Part shown: in pieces, positions 33,327 to 44,964 of the stretch | How the letters are laid out: each line of letters starts with the position of its first letter | Numbering within the stretch: the first letter of the stretch is position 1 | Assembly: GCA_002261195.1 (NCBI GenBank) | Contig: MVBO01000052.1 | Coordinates: forward strand, 27,857-91,856 | Reading direction: 5' to 3' | From: Bifiguratus adelaidae | Lineage: Eukaryota; Mucoromycota; Endogonomycetes; Endogonales | DNA length: 64,000 bases | Program-made: the position numbers and the translations under genes | Notes under the pieces: generated by a model | What the model was told of the DNA's origin: nothing | What the model saw: the letters and a program-made list of their open reading frames with translations, nothing else | The model's database searches: none

Positions 33327-34342
33327 ATGTCGCTCAAGCATCTGAACGGTGTGTTTGCAGTGGCTAAGCCGCAAGGATGGACTTCTCGACAAGTGGTTGA
33401 TCATGTTAAGTATGGTTTGTTGGCCCTGAGGGCCACTGGCCGAGGCGTTCGTTCGGCAGCCAAGAAGCTGAGCGCATCGAGAGTACTCAAAATTGGACAT
33501 GGAGGGACACTGGTACGTCTCTTCCACGGTTGAATCCATGATGATTTGCTCACCTAGGCCCCCTTCCCCTAGGATCCATTGGCAACCGGTGTATTAGGTA
33601 ATGTTGTTTGGCGGGGATATGTGGCTCTGCGCGTGGTCCTTATTGCTCCGTCATCTAGTCATTGGCTTGGGCAAGGGAACAAAGCAACTCCAGTCATATT
33701 TGCACGGTTACAAGGTGAGCCATACAGAGTTCATGGCTTCGATGAGCCAAATCATTGACCTTGCCTAGACCTACGAGGTGTCTTTGGTACTCGGTTCTGC
33801 CACGGATACCTACGATTCCACGGGAAAGGTCACTGCCCGCTCTTCCACCGAGCATGTGACCAAGCGTCTAGTTCTCGAGACGTTGCAACAGTTTAGGGGT
33901 GAGACATGGCAGGTACCACCCATGTAAGCATCAATGGGGTGTATGCATTGTGGCGGCACTCATTCATCATTGCATCAGATATTCAGCTTTAAAAATCAAT
34001 GGCCAACGGCTTTACGCGCTGGCTAGAAGCAATACGCCACTCCCACAAGACTATACCATCCAGAAGCGGAAAATCACCATTAGCGACATTCAACTCACCT
34101 CCTATCATCCACCCAGCCTCAGCGATAACTCACACAAGACCCCACCATCCCTGTCATTACGCGTCACTTGTGGAGGAGGAGCATACATGCGAAGTCTCGT
34201 CCATGACCTAGGTCTCGCCATGTCCACCCATGCCCACATGACAGCCCTATGTCGATTACAACAAGGTCCATTTACTCTACAAGATACATTGACGCTAGAT
34301 GAAGCCATTGATGTAGACCGCGTTCTTGCGGTGCAGAGATAA
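33327..34342 (+). CDS. PUS4: tRNA pseudouridine-55 synthase, TruB/Pus4 family
   Basis: Makes pseudouridine 55 in the T loop of tRNAs (mitochondrial and cytosolic in yeast). Five exons (33327-33512, 33573-33597, 33659-33714, 33769-33923, 33979-34342) give 261 residues. The catalytic motif GHGGTLDPLATGVL spans the 25-base second exon; its Asp is the nucleophile. Also present: GVFAVAKPQGWTSRQVVD, KTYEVSLVLGSATDTYDSTG, PPIYSALKINGQRLY and GGGAYMRSLVHDLG. The leader ahead of GVFAVAKP is short, so no presequence is obvious. The stop is followed at once by the Grr1 start region on the same strand. Confidence 0.92.
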
Positions 34343-34349
34343 ATGAACA

Positions 34350-36572
34350 ATGGGGAATTTGCGTCACCCACCCACCTTTGCATGTCGCAGCATGACCGCG
34401 CGACCGATAGTGCGGGAAAGAGCCCGACAGTCACCAGCTCAGACTCTACCCTCCGAACTCATCTACCATATCCTACGCTATGTCCCATCGACCAGAGAGC
34501 TCGTTCAATGTCTGCGCGTCTGCAAGGCTTGGTGTGCATGCGGTGTTGAATTGTTATGGTACAAACCAACGCTGACCGAGTGGGAGCAACTCGCCTATAT
34601 CACGTACGACGTCTGGGTGAGAAAGACCGCCTATCCTTATGGTCTTTTTGTTCGACGGTTAAACCTCAGTGCACTTTCCGCCTCCATTGCTGATCACCAG
34701 TTGGCGCAGCTCAGTGTTTGTCGGAGGCTCGAGCGGATAACGCTAACAAACTGCAGAAAGATTGGTGATACCGGGATACTGAACCTTCTTGGATACGAGC
34801 TTGCGACAGAAGACGTAGAATTTGAGGCGAGACAGCACGCGGATGATGGACAAAACCTCCTTACATCCTTCAGAGAGGCCAGAATACCCGTCCTTATCAA
34901 TTGTGGGCGGGTCCTTTCGAGCAACGGTCTTGCAACAGAACCAGTCAATGTGGTCCAGCAAATTGACAAGCGAATGGAAGGTCGATTAGAACGCGCTCAC
35001 AACGCCACTACATCTTATCAACATACGCTGCAATCTCCTCCACAAGGCGACGCTGGAGAGGTCATTGTCCGAAGAAAGAAGCCAGCAACATCGGTCACAC
35101 ATTTGCGCACCAGCGCCTATTCCACATCACATAGCCCATACAACTACCATCAGACCTGTGGACCCGAAATGATTGCGATGGACTTGACAGAATGTATCAA
35201 TCTGACAGATATATCTCTGCGGACGATTGCAGGCGTTTGCACAAAATTACAAGGCCTTAACCTGACAAATTGCAAACAAATTACCGACAGCTCTCTCATA
35301 CAGCTCGCAAAGAATTGCCGTCTCTTGCGACGAGTGAGTGCTGACAAGAAACTTCGTTAGTCCATGGCTTACGCATATATGCTCTAGATCAAATTAAACG
35401 GGTGTGATAAGATTACGGATCAAGGAGTGATTGCACTAGCAGAGAATTGTCCCGTTCTCCTTGAAATCGACTTGAGCGAATGCTCGGCCATCACAAACCG
35501 ATCTATACCCATGATGTTTGAGAAACTTCCACAATTACGCGAGCTGCGCTTGCTTCAGTCTGCAAATGTTCCCTCCAATATCACCGACATGGCATTCACT
35601 TCTCTGTGGAGCGACGGCAAGCGTCCTCAGTTCGAAAATTTACGCATACTCGACCTGACCTCGTGCTTGTTATTGACGGATGATGCTATAGAATGCATCG
35701 TCAAGATGGCACCGCGTATCCGCAACCTGATTCTTGCAAAGTGCGTGAATATATCCGATCGCGGTGTCAAGGCTGTATGCGCTTTGGGGCGACATGTCCA
35801 CTACCTTCATTTCGGTCATTGTGCACAAATCACCGATGACGGCGTGCTGGCGTTGATCAACAGTTGTACCCGGCTAAGGTATCTGGATTTGGCTTGCTGT
35901 GTTCAACTCACCGACCGCTCCATTATTGAACTCGGCAATTTGACAAAGCTAAAGCGCATCGGTTTGGTCAAATGCGGCAAGATCACCAATGAATCCATCT
36001 ATCGATTATTAGACCATCGACATGTCAGTCACACGCTCGAACGCGTTCATCTGTCGTATTGCGGAAAACTGGATATTGATCCCATCAAACAACTCATCAA
36101 TTACTGCACTCGTCTCACGCACCTCAGTGTCACTGGTGTGCCAGCATTTTTCCGACCAGATCTGCAGCGTTTCTGTAGAGAGCCTCCCAAAGATTTTACT
36201 CCACAGCAACGACATGTGTTTTGTGTCTTCAGTGGCAAAGGTGTTCGGGAACTTCGCACCTACTTGAACTCTGACGAGGCAGATCGAGCTATGCGTGCAC
36301 AAATGGACGCGGCACGTCGACTCGGTTTACCCCCTGGTCATCCCATGTTGACCAATGCGTTTCACATCTTTCACGTCGATCATCATGGACTGCCTTTTGC
36401 TCCTCCCGTCACTGTTCTCGACAACGCACAAGTTGAATTTGGTAATAATGCCGACCCCCATAATGTCGACATGGACGGTGATGGGGACGAAGGCGATGAT
36501 GGGGACGATGATGAGGAGATCGATATGGATATGAACGACTTTTTACAGACACCAGAGGAAATGGACATATGA
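34350..36572 (+). CDS. GRR1: Grr1-like F-box/leucine-rich-repeat protein
   Basis: Substrate receptor of an SCF ubiquitin ligase; in yeast it links glucose sensing and the G1 cycle. Two exons (34350-35333, 35388-36572) give 722 residues, or 708 if the second ATG (34392) is used. The F-box is LPSELIYHILRYVPSTRELV with VCKAW. LRRs follow: LERITLTNCRKIGDTGI, LQGLNLTNCKQITDSSL, IKLNGCDKITDQGVIALA and several more of the cysteine-containing type to VHLSYCGKLD. After the LRRs is GVPAFFRPDLQRFCREPP, the conserved Grr1 C-terminal block, then an acidic tail. About 150 residues with low similarity separate the first and second LRR. The start is only 7 bases after the Pus4 stop. Confidence 0.9.
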
Positions 36573-36654
36573 TCTACGCCCTATCTTACAAATCCCATTG
36601 TACAGTATAACATGTCCTATACAATGACATGCCGAATCAAATATGCATACACCC

Positions 36655-37952
36655 TCATGACTTTGTTTCGTTGCCTTTTTGGGCCAGACCAACCACTGTG
36701 GCCATACTCAACTTGCCTTTTGCACCCCATCCTTTGACCCCAAACTCCACAAACGGTCGAAACTTTTCGTACAACTGATAGGGTATGGTCGATAATTGCA
36801 ATTCATCTTGCGATAACGACTTGGCCAACACGTCCATACCGCCCAAGACAAGAGCCAACTGATCCCGACCGCCAAACGACCGCTCCAGATAATCCAAACT
36901 CGCTCTGGGATGCACTGGGTAATCGTCGGAGCTCATGGCGCGGTATTGTGGTTCAGTGGAAAGAGTCATTTGCACCTTTTTGGCTGGTATTAGTCGGCCC
37001 ATGAGCATGACGGCATTGCTTTGCAAAAGTAATGGCTCTGTCTAGTATTCCACGTTAACATGAGCGATTTGCGTACAAGGTCAGAAGCTACCTTGTTGTC
37101 CTTTTCCTGGATGATGCCCAAAGATTGTCCTTTGGCCCTGGCATTGAGTTCAGTATAGACTTTGGCGAGGCTGAGAGCTTCTGCCCATTGATATCCAGAG
37201 CGCAAGGCGACGATAGCCGCCCATGCGTTCATGACCTATCTGGCGTAAGCGGCAATGCATAGCGAGCATTTGATGTACGTACTGGAGCACGGTTAATGTT
37301 CATCTCAAAGGCCTTAATGCGCTGTTCATCGAATGAGAGTCACTTCGTCAGTGCACGTTAAAGAGACGGACCTCTATGTCGGTTGCAAATTTAATCTCAA
37401 TGGCTCTTGGATCATCTTTGAATACCGAGGATTTCTTAGAGGGAGATGCCGGTTTTCCTGTACTCGTGCCCTAATGAAACGTTAAAGACATGGATCATAT
37501 GTACAATGGGAATATCGCCTTACCTGATCTGACAAGCCTTTAGCGGCTTGAACGATGGCTTTTCGAAGTTTTGCCTTCTTGACCACCGGTTTCAGCTCCT
37601 CTTCTGTCACTTTATCTCCAAGTCGGTCAAAGCTATAGGCGGTCAGACCCGGATATAAGTAAAGTGAAAAAGTGTTCTGTTTTGTACTGCGCAAAGCCTA
37701 CCTGTCATACCCAGCGTTTAATAGCGATTTTGAGCATTCCATAGCCTCTGTCACGGATAACTTGGCATGGCTCGTCAACCAGCGTATCATATCCACCACC
37801 GTCAGTCGCTCATGAGCCATGCCGTCGCAATCGAGCACTTGGAACAGCCCCGCATGGGAAGTTAAGACACAATTTCCTTTTTCGGCACACTCCTGACCTT
37901 GTTCTCCTGCGTTGTTTCTCTTTGACCTTGTTGCCTCTTGTGCTCTCATCAT
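36655..37952 (-). CDS. Conserved-looking protein of unknown function
   Basis: Six exons on the minus strand join in phase to about 355 residues. The N-terminal part (GLFQVLDCDGMAHERLTVVD then MIRWLTSHAKLSV) is helical and might be winged-helix-like. A Lys-rich linker (EEELKPVVKKAKLRKAIVQ) follows, then a well-ordered block (RIKAFEMNINRAPVMNAWAA, GYQWAEALSLAKVYTELNA, VEFGVKGWGAKGKL). The pattern looks conserved and I believe similar fungal orphans exist, but I cannot name a family. There is no signal or membrane span. The first ATG (37952-37950) overlaps the ATG of the divergent CLC gene by two bases; in-frame Met codons further in are alternatives. Confidence 0.7.
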
Positions 37953-40900
37953 GCCTGCATCTGGGCCGTCGGAGAGAGCTAACCTCTTGCCGCACTCCTT
38001 AAAATCAAATAATGTACGCTATGGCTCTTTGCCGCACTTGGATACGCCTCAAACGACCACCAAGCGGAAACGGGCGTACCTGTCCACACCTAACTCTCCT
38101 GTAGACGAGCATCATCCACCACGCCGACCATTCAATCTATGGCGAAGGAGAAGTGGTCTGTATGATGATAATACGCAGGACATTGTGAATGAAAGCACGG
38201 GTGTTCGCTTGTGGTATGAGAATTATTCATCAATTGGTGAGGCGTGTGGTCTAGACGAGTACCGCCTACTGACTTGTACCTAAGATTGGATCCATGATTA
38301 CATCAAGGAACGTGTACGATTGAGGAAGCTGCGAGCGAAAAAAGGCGTGCGTGGACGGCTAATGAATCTATGGGATGCCTCACAAGCGTGGATTTTGGTC
38401 TTCATCATCGGTGTCATCACTGCCTGCATTGCTGCTGCAGTCAACATTGTTCAGGAATGGGCGAGTGACTTAAAGGAAGGATATTGTCGTACGAGTTGGC
38501 AATGGAATCGACAATTCTGTTGTTGGGCCAGAGCAGGTAGGCGCTGCTTGCCATACTTTGTATCGTATTCACCTGCTATCACTTAGAGCATGAACCTTGC
38601 CCAGAGTGGGTACCTTGGTCGGAAACGGCAAAGCCCACTCTCGCCGAAGCGTCTGAAGAGTACTTTTTTGGCCTCTTGATGTACCTTGGATGGGGTGTAA
38701 GCAGATCCTGACGGTATATGAAATGGCGCTGACAGATGTTCGTCTAGTTACTATTCGCGGTTATCGCGGCATTACTCGTCAAGTACTCTGCAGAAGTCTT
38801 CACCATTCGCTCCACCGTTCCCAACATTCGCAATGAGAAAAAGATCCTCTATTTTGCAGCTGGATCTGGTATTCCAGAAGTCAAGAGCATTCTGGGCGGG
38901 TTTGTCATTCGGGGTTTCTTGGGTTTCAAGACGCTGGCCGTCAAGTCTGTCGGTCTGGTAAGAGCATTTGCGCATGCCGATTCGGGGATCTGACCCTAAG
39001 TGTTACAGACATTGGCATGTTCTTCTGGACTCAATTGTGGCAAGGAAGGCCCGTTCGTCCACATTGCCAGTTGTGTTGGCAACATTTGTTGTCGTCTTTT
39101 CCAGAAATTCAACAAGAACGAAGGAAAGAGACGTGAAATTATTTCGGCAGCAGCGGCAGCTGGTGTCGCAGTTGCCTTTGCTGCTCCCGTTGGAGGTGTA
39201 TTATTTAGTTTGGAGGAGGTGTCCTACTACTTTCCAAGCAAGACAATGATTCGAAGTTATTTCTGTGCACTCACAGCATCCATTACGATGCAGGTCAGTT
39301 CCTTGATTGTTTCTTTGGATTGGCATTCACGCCGCATAACCTCTCTTAGCTCATTAACCCCTTCAAAACTGGCAAGATCGTCATGTTTCAAGTCACTTAC
39401 GACAAGGACTATCACATATTCGAACTACTTCCCTTCATGCTTTGCGGACTGTTTGGTGTAAGTATTGGGCTAGGTTTTGTCCATGAACATTCTCTGATAC
39501 GATTTTATATCAGGGTATTTTTGGGGCAGCGTTCAATACGCTCAACATTAGATGGCAAAGGATCCGCAAGACGACCGTTTTAGGGCGATACCCTGTTCTG
39601 GACGTGACATTTGTGATCATCATTACTGTTCTCGTCAGTTATTGGGACGTGTATGCTCGCATGGGCCTGAGTGAGTTCGTGGCCGACTTATTCGCTGAAT
39701 GCAGCGATAAAAATGACAACGGTGGTCTCTGCATGTAAGTGTATCAGTGGGGTTGTCTAGCTGCTTGTACTGACAAGCCTCCAGTACCTCTGCATCCATG
39801 GTCCCAGAATTGGTGCGTCTACTGGGAACCACGCTTTTCGTCAAGTTTGCCTTGACAGTCGTCACATTTGGATTGCGTGTGCCCGCCGGTATCTTTCTAC
39901 CCTCTCTGGCCATTGGTGCCATTTTCGGTCGCATTGTAGGACTCACGATGCAATATTTGACCATGTCGTATCCCGAATTTCCACTCTTTGACGCCTGCCT
40001 TCCTGGAGCAGCCTCAAGCGGTCGCTGCATCATTCCAGGAGTGTATGCCACGGTGGGTGCGGCAGCAGGCCTTGCAGGAGTGACACGATCGACTGGTACG
40101 TGTGTTTGTCTGTGCAGTCTTGTCATTGACGCTATCGGCAGTATCACTTGTCGTGATCATGTTTGAGCTCACCGGTACCTTGAAATATGCTTTGGTAAGT
40201 CAGCAACAGCTTGTGAGCTGTATCGTTTGATAGATACTAATGGCATTGCTCTCGCAATCAAACAGCCGATTATGGCGGCCGTAATGGTGAGTCCAAGAGT
40301 GGCACCTTCATCTGGTATAACACGCTCACGCTACCGATCGATGCAGATTTCAAAATGGACAGCGGATGCTTTTGCCCCCTATGGTGGTATTTATGACATG
40401 ATTATCGAACTGCAAGGCTATCCTTATCTGGACAAGGGAAAGGATTATCTGGAAGTCACGTCCATTGGCAATATGGTGGAGCAATTGGATGTCATTGACA
40501 TAAACGAAGACAACACGGTGGCAGCGCTGAGGGCCAAGTTAGATCATATGCGAAGCATTGGTTACGCTGAAGATGGAGGATTACCAATTGTCGATGAGAA
40601 CAATGTGTTGGTGGGATACATTGCCTGCACAGAGTTGGAGCACGCTGTGAATCAAGTCTGTCGACGCATCGAGCTCGAGGAGGGCGACAAATGGTCAATC
40701 ATGCAAGGCAATGGCGGAGATTCGCAAATTCGAGACGCTTGCGAAAACCGACACTGTTCATTTAAGCGATCCTTTGGCAGTGCATCTCTGGATCAGTCCG
40801 ATATTTCTGAACATTTGACAGAGTATCCTGTGACCATGCTTACCGACTTTTCTCAGTATGTCGATCAGGTACGGTTGCAGCGTTGTTTTCACTGAATTGA

Positions 40901-41102
40901 TCCCCATGATTCACCAACTTGTCGCCTGCAGGCACCTCTCACTGTGAATGAGCTAGCAAGCATGGAACTGGTCCTGGAGCTCTTTGTCAAGATGGGTGTA
41001 CGATATGTCTGTGTGACCAATGCTGAGGGTCGTTACAGTGGAGTCATCCACAAGCGACGACTATTGGCTTATCTCAACGACGCAGAAGAAGAGGAGGAGT
41101 AA
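37951..41102 (+). CDS. CLC-type chloride/proton antiporter (Gef1-like)
   Basis: Endosomal or Golgi/vacuolar chloride channel-family exchanger that supports acidification and copper/iron loading. Twelve exons (including a 21-base exon 40266-40286) join in phase to 849 residues. A soluble N-terminus leads to about ten membrane helices. Selectivity motifs are [23 protein letters not shown] (gating Glu) and [12 protein letters not shown]. The Glu in [18 protein letters not shown] marks proton-coupled CLC exchangers. Two CBS domains end the protein ([40 protein letters not shown]). This arrangement fits the CLC-3/4/5/Gef1 branch. The ATG at 37951 overlaps the start of the divergent orphan. Confidence 0.92.
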
Positions 41103-41259
41103 GGTGGAACTTATATCGTGTATATCCATCCACCCAATGTATAAACACCACAGACAATTTTGTTTATAAAGGCATAACCCTGAGTTCAATTGCTTGATTC
41201 GTCTTGCAACAAAACCGTACGCTCACCAAACTGGTCATTTTCGTTTCATCCTCGTGCAC

Positions 41260-41566
41260 ATGTCACCCGATCAGCTAGTGGGAGCAGGTTTCCTGGGTGT
41301 TGCCGTGTTTGTGTTCACTTACTTTAGCGCATGGACCTTCTTAGAGGTATGCTGCATCGCCGTACCTGATGAACGACATCTCCTGACCATCGTGCCCACA
41401 GCCATACATCTCACAAGATAGCGTCTTCAAGGCACTATTTCCACCCAGAGAGTGGGCCGTGCGACTTCCCTTTGCTGTATTGTGCATTGGCGTAAGTCTG
41501 ATAGGCGCCTTTTTTTACAAAACAAAGGCCGCCAAGACCAAAAAGGGCGTCAAGAAGGCCAATTAG
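41260..41566 (+). CDS. Dolichol-phosphate mannose synthase subunit Dpm2
   Basis: Two exons (41260-41346, 41402-41566) give 83 residues with two membrane spans. MSPDQLVGAGFLGVAVFVF and FPPREWAVRLPFAVL match DPM2, the small ER subunit that stabilises the catalytic Dpm1 and is found with the soluble-type enzyme. The C-terminus is basic (KTKAAKTKKGVKKAN), a dilysine-like ER tail. Length agrees with the family (about 80-85). The catalytic subunit is not in the window. Confidence 0.85.
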
Positions 41567-41686
41567 AATACGCAAGGCTTTTTGCGCACAAATCTCGCGC
41601 TTCAATGATTGTAAAGGTCTCTATGTGACGCTGTTGTATAATACATTTCTGACGCTACACCTTGATACACGGCGCGTGCCTTCGCA

Positions 41687-42412
41687 TTACTGTTGCTGCT
41701 GCTTTTCTGCCCATTGCCGTACGAATCCTGGTCCCGTCTTGTCATTGAGGACGGTGTCGTTCATAATTTCTTGCAGCTCACTCAATCGTCGCGTCAATCG
41801 AGCATTGTTGGTGTGTTGTCGCTTGAGGGATTCGAGATTGTCAGAGTAGACGAGCGGAGGTACGGATGAAAAGACTTCATCAATCTTGCTGTCCAGATTG
41901 CTATGATCTACAAAGTCGGCCGCGGAATGATATAGCTTCATCAGGTTCAATAGTCGTTGCTGCGACACCTGTTCCTGCTGCTTTTCTCGATTTGCTTTTC
42001 TGTCGAGTTCTCGAGCGGTCGGTGTGGATGTTGTCGATGCGGCCTGTTGCGACCCCTTGTCGTCTTGAGCCTGCAGTTCCAGTTCATGGATCAGCTCGGA
42101 CTCGTGCTTGATTTGCTCCTCCTTTTGAACTTCTTCCATGTGCCTCAGTTGTTCCGCCTTTTCATGCTCGACCGCCTGTTTTTGTTCAGTCAAGGCTTCC
42201 TTTTGCTCTGCTGCTGCTTGAATCTCTTCGGTGTATTGCTTTCGTCGCGATCGCATTGCCTGTCTCCATGCCTTCTTCGTTGGTGGTACTGTTGATGAGG
42301 GAGCTTCTGCTCTGTCGCGTTTGATTTGCTGTTGTATAATTACACTATATGATAGTTGGCGAGCGATCGTTCTCCGCCCCAAGGCCAATGACATGCTCAC
42401 TGCGTGATGCAT
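41687..42412 (-). CDS. Mitochondrial small-subunit ribosomal protein candidate (mS26-like)
   Basis: Intronless, 241 residues from the ATG at 42412. The N-terminus ([20 protein letters not shown]) is a good mitochondrial presequence. It is followed by [20 protein letters not shown] and long charged, Gln/Glu-rich helices typical of fungal mS26/Pet123-type mitoribosomal proteins. The assignment rests on composition and the N-terminal basic motif, so another mitochondrial coiled-coil protein is possible. The start is 63 bp from the divergent UBA2 ATG. The C-terminal poly-Gln end (EKQQQQ) is low complexity. Confidence 0.5.
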   Translation of the reverse strand: MHHAVSMSLALGRRTIARQLSYSVIIQQQIKRDRAEAPSSTVPPTKKAWRQAMRSRRKQYTEEIQAAAEQKEALTEQKQAVEHEKAEQLRHMEEVQKEEQIKHESELIHELELQAQDDKGSQQAASTTSTPTARELDRKANREKQQEQVSQQRLLNLMKLYHSAADFVDHSNLDSKIDEVFSSVPPLVYSDNLESLKRQHTNNARLTRRLSELQEIMNDTVLNDKTGPGFVRQWAEKQQQQ

Positions 42413-42475
42413 CGCTGCGGAAGAGCAAACAAGCACAAAATTTTGCGTTTCCTTTTTTGGATCTGCGCTTTGCCC

Positions 42476-44898
42476 ATGGAGCGAACGGCGGACGCGAAGC
42501 AGGTGTTGGGAGACGCATTATACGGTAGAGTGGAAGCATGCCGCGTGTTGATGGTGGGAGCGGGTGGTATTGGTTGTGAATTACTCAAAAATTTGGTCAT
42601 GTCGGGCTTCAAGTATATTGACGTGGTAGGTTAAGTGAAGAGAGAAGCCTTTCCGCGTATTCGGCAGGACAACGGTTTGGGGCCACTTGCTCATCGGTCT
42701 CATGACAGGTTGACTTGGATACGATTGACTTGTCCAATCTCAACCGGCAATTTCTGTTTCAAAAGCATCATATCAAGAAGTCCAAAGCGCATGTAAGAAG
42801 ATCGCATGGTACGACGTTGCTTTTGTGGTCATTATCGTGATATGACAGGTAGCAAGGGAGACTGCGCTAAACTTCAATCCAAAGGCACAAATCATATCTC
42901 ATCATGCCAACATCAAAGACGCGCAGTTCAACGTGGACTGGTTCAGATCCTTTGACATTGTTCTGAACGCGCTCGACAATCTTGGTAGGAGATGGGTTGC
43001 GATAAGACATTCTCAAACTGACTATGGATATAGACGCACGTCGCCATGTCAACAAGATGTGCCTGATCGCAAATGTGCCACTTGTTGAATCAGGCACAAC
43101 CGGTTATCTCGGACAAGCCTACATGATCAAGAAGGTATGTGAAGGGTTGGTGCAGCAGGAAGAAGATGGCGCTGTTACTCATTGGGCAAGTTAGAATGTA
43201 TCTGAATGCTTCGACTGTCAACCAAAACCTGTTCCTACCACCTATCCGATCTGTACCATCCGATCAACCCCAAGTGCGCCTATCCATTGTATAGTCTGGG
43301 CCAAAAGCTGGCTTTTTGGGTAAGTGATGCATCACTAGGTGATTCAATGATAACCATAATTTGTCTTTGTAGTCAATTGTTTGGTGATCCAGACGATGAG
43401 GAGGATGACGCTGAACTTGCAAAAGAAACAACTGAGGAGAATGGTAAGTGGACAAGCCAAACAGCGTGACAATGACTAATACATAACAACTTAGCAAAAG
43501 AGATTGAAAGTCTGAAACAAGAGAGTCGGGAAATCAAAGCCATCAGAGATGCCATGCATACGCCCGATTATCCTCGAAAAGTCTTTGAGAAGGTGAGCAG
43601 TGCGAGACAAGCACCTTGCTCTTTGGCTAACATCAATCTACGCGATAGGTTTTCTGTGACGATATCGAACGACTGTTACGGGCTTCTGATGTCTGGAAGC
43701 GTCGTACCCCTCCAAAGCCCTTGGCCTATGATCCACTTCTCCAGGAATTGGCAGATGCTCAATCCTCTAGCAATCCCGGGCATAGCGTCCACGGCCTCAA
43801 AGATCAGCGGCAATTGTCCTTGTTGGATTGCTTCAAATTGTTTTTACGAAGGTGAGCTGGTGCGTAAATAGACAGAGTACAGGCGGACTCATTGTGCTGG
43901 ACTGTCAGCGTCGAGAAATTGTCGGCACGTATCAAGAAGATGCGCGATGAGGGTAATCAGGCACCTCTCGAGTTTGACAAGGATGACGATGATGCGATGG
44001 ATTTTGTCACAGCAACAGCCAATATTCGGGCTGAAATATTTTCTATCCCGAAGAAAACACGATTTGACGTGAAATGTAAGTCAAAAATAACCCGAGGTAC
44101 AATAGGGAGGGGCTCCGCTAATGCTTCAATAGCAATGGCCGGCAATATTATTCCGGCTATAGCTACAACCAACGCAGTCATCGCTGGAGTGGTAGTTATA
44201 CAAGCCTTCAAGATTCTGAACGGAGAACTTCAGACCATACGACGGGTTCGTGTCAAATCAAAAGGCGTGATGATGTGCAACTTATATCAATCTAGGTCAA
44301 TCTCGACTATAAAGCCCGCAACTCTCAACTGCTATACCTGGAAACTCTGTCTGCTCCCAGTCCGGATTGCGCGGTTTGCCAGACCATCAACATCCCCCTC
44401 AAGGTACATCTTTCCATCACATTGGACGACCTCTTGTCAACTGTAGTACGGCGCGGCGTAGCCGAAAGTGGATTGGGTCTGGGAGAAGAGGTGTCTATTA
44501 GTCACGGTGGCAAGCTTCTCTACGATCCGGATTTCGAGGATAATCTACCGACAAGTTTAGGCAATCTCGGCATAGCGAACGGATCGTTTCTAAACATTGT
44601 CAGCGATGAGCAGGACGAAGTCCTTCCACCGATACTTCTCGTCATTGAAGAGTCCACATCAGAGGGAAAAGACGTGACAACGGCCATCGAATGCGACATC
44701 ACCGAGCTTGCGGCCTTCCGCAAGAACGACGACGACCCGAGAAAGCGTAAGCGGCCAGCAGAAGACGAGGGTGTCCAGGATCCTCCAAAGAAGATGGTCA
44801 AGGAAGAAAATGGTGACGGGAATGGCGTCAAGATAATGGATACCTCTGAACCTGTCGTGATAGATGATGGACTAGAAACTGTCGTGATTGATGACTAA
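42476..44898 (+). CDS. UBA2: SUMO-activating enzyme E1 subunit Uba2
   Basis: Catalytic subunit that, with Aos1, activates SUMO as a thioester in the nucleus. About eleven exons join in phase to roughly 650 residues. The adenylation domain has [36 protein letters not shown] and [15 protein letters not shown]. The catalytic Cys lies in [29 protein letters not shown] closes the adenylation fold. A ubiquitin-fold domain follows ([15 protein letters not shown] to GSFLNIVSD). The tail is basic (RKRKRPAED, nuclear signal) and ends in two VVIDD motifs that look like tandem SUMO-interacting motifs. One intron has a weak GTTCGT donor. The ATG at 42476 puts the nucleotide motif at the normal distance from the N-terminus. 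Confidence 0.93.
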
Positions 44899-44964
44899 AA
44901 AGACTTGAGCTCGTCACGCCACGAAAAAGAACAATGGATCCACATTTACGGTAAAGCTCAGAGC

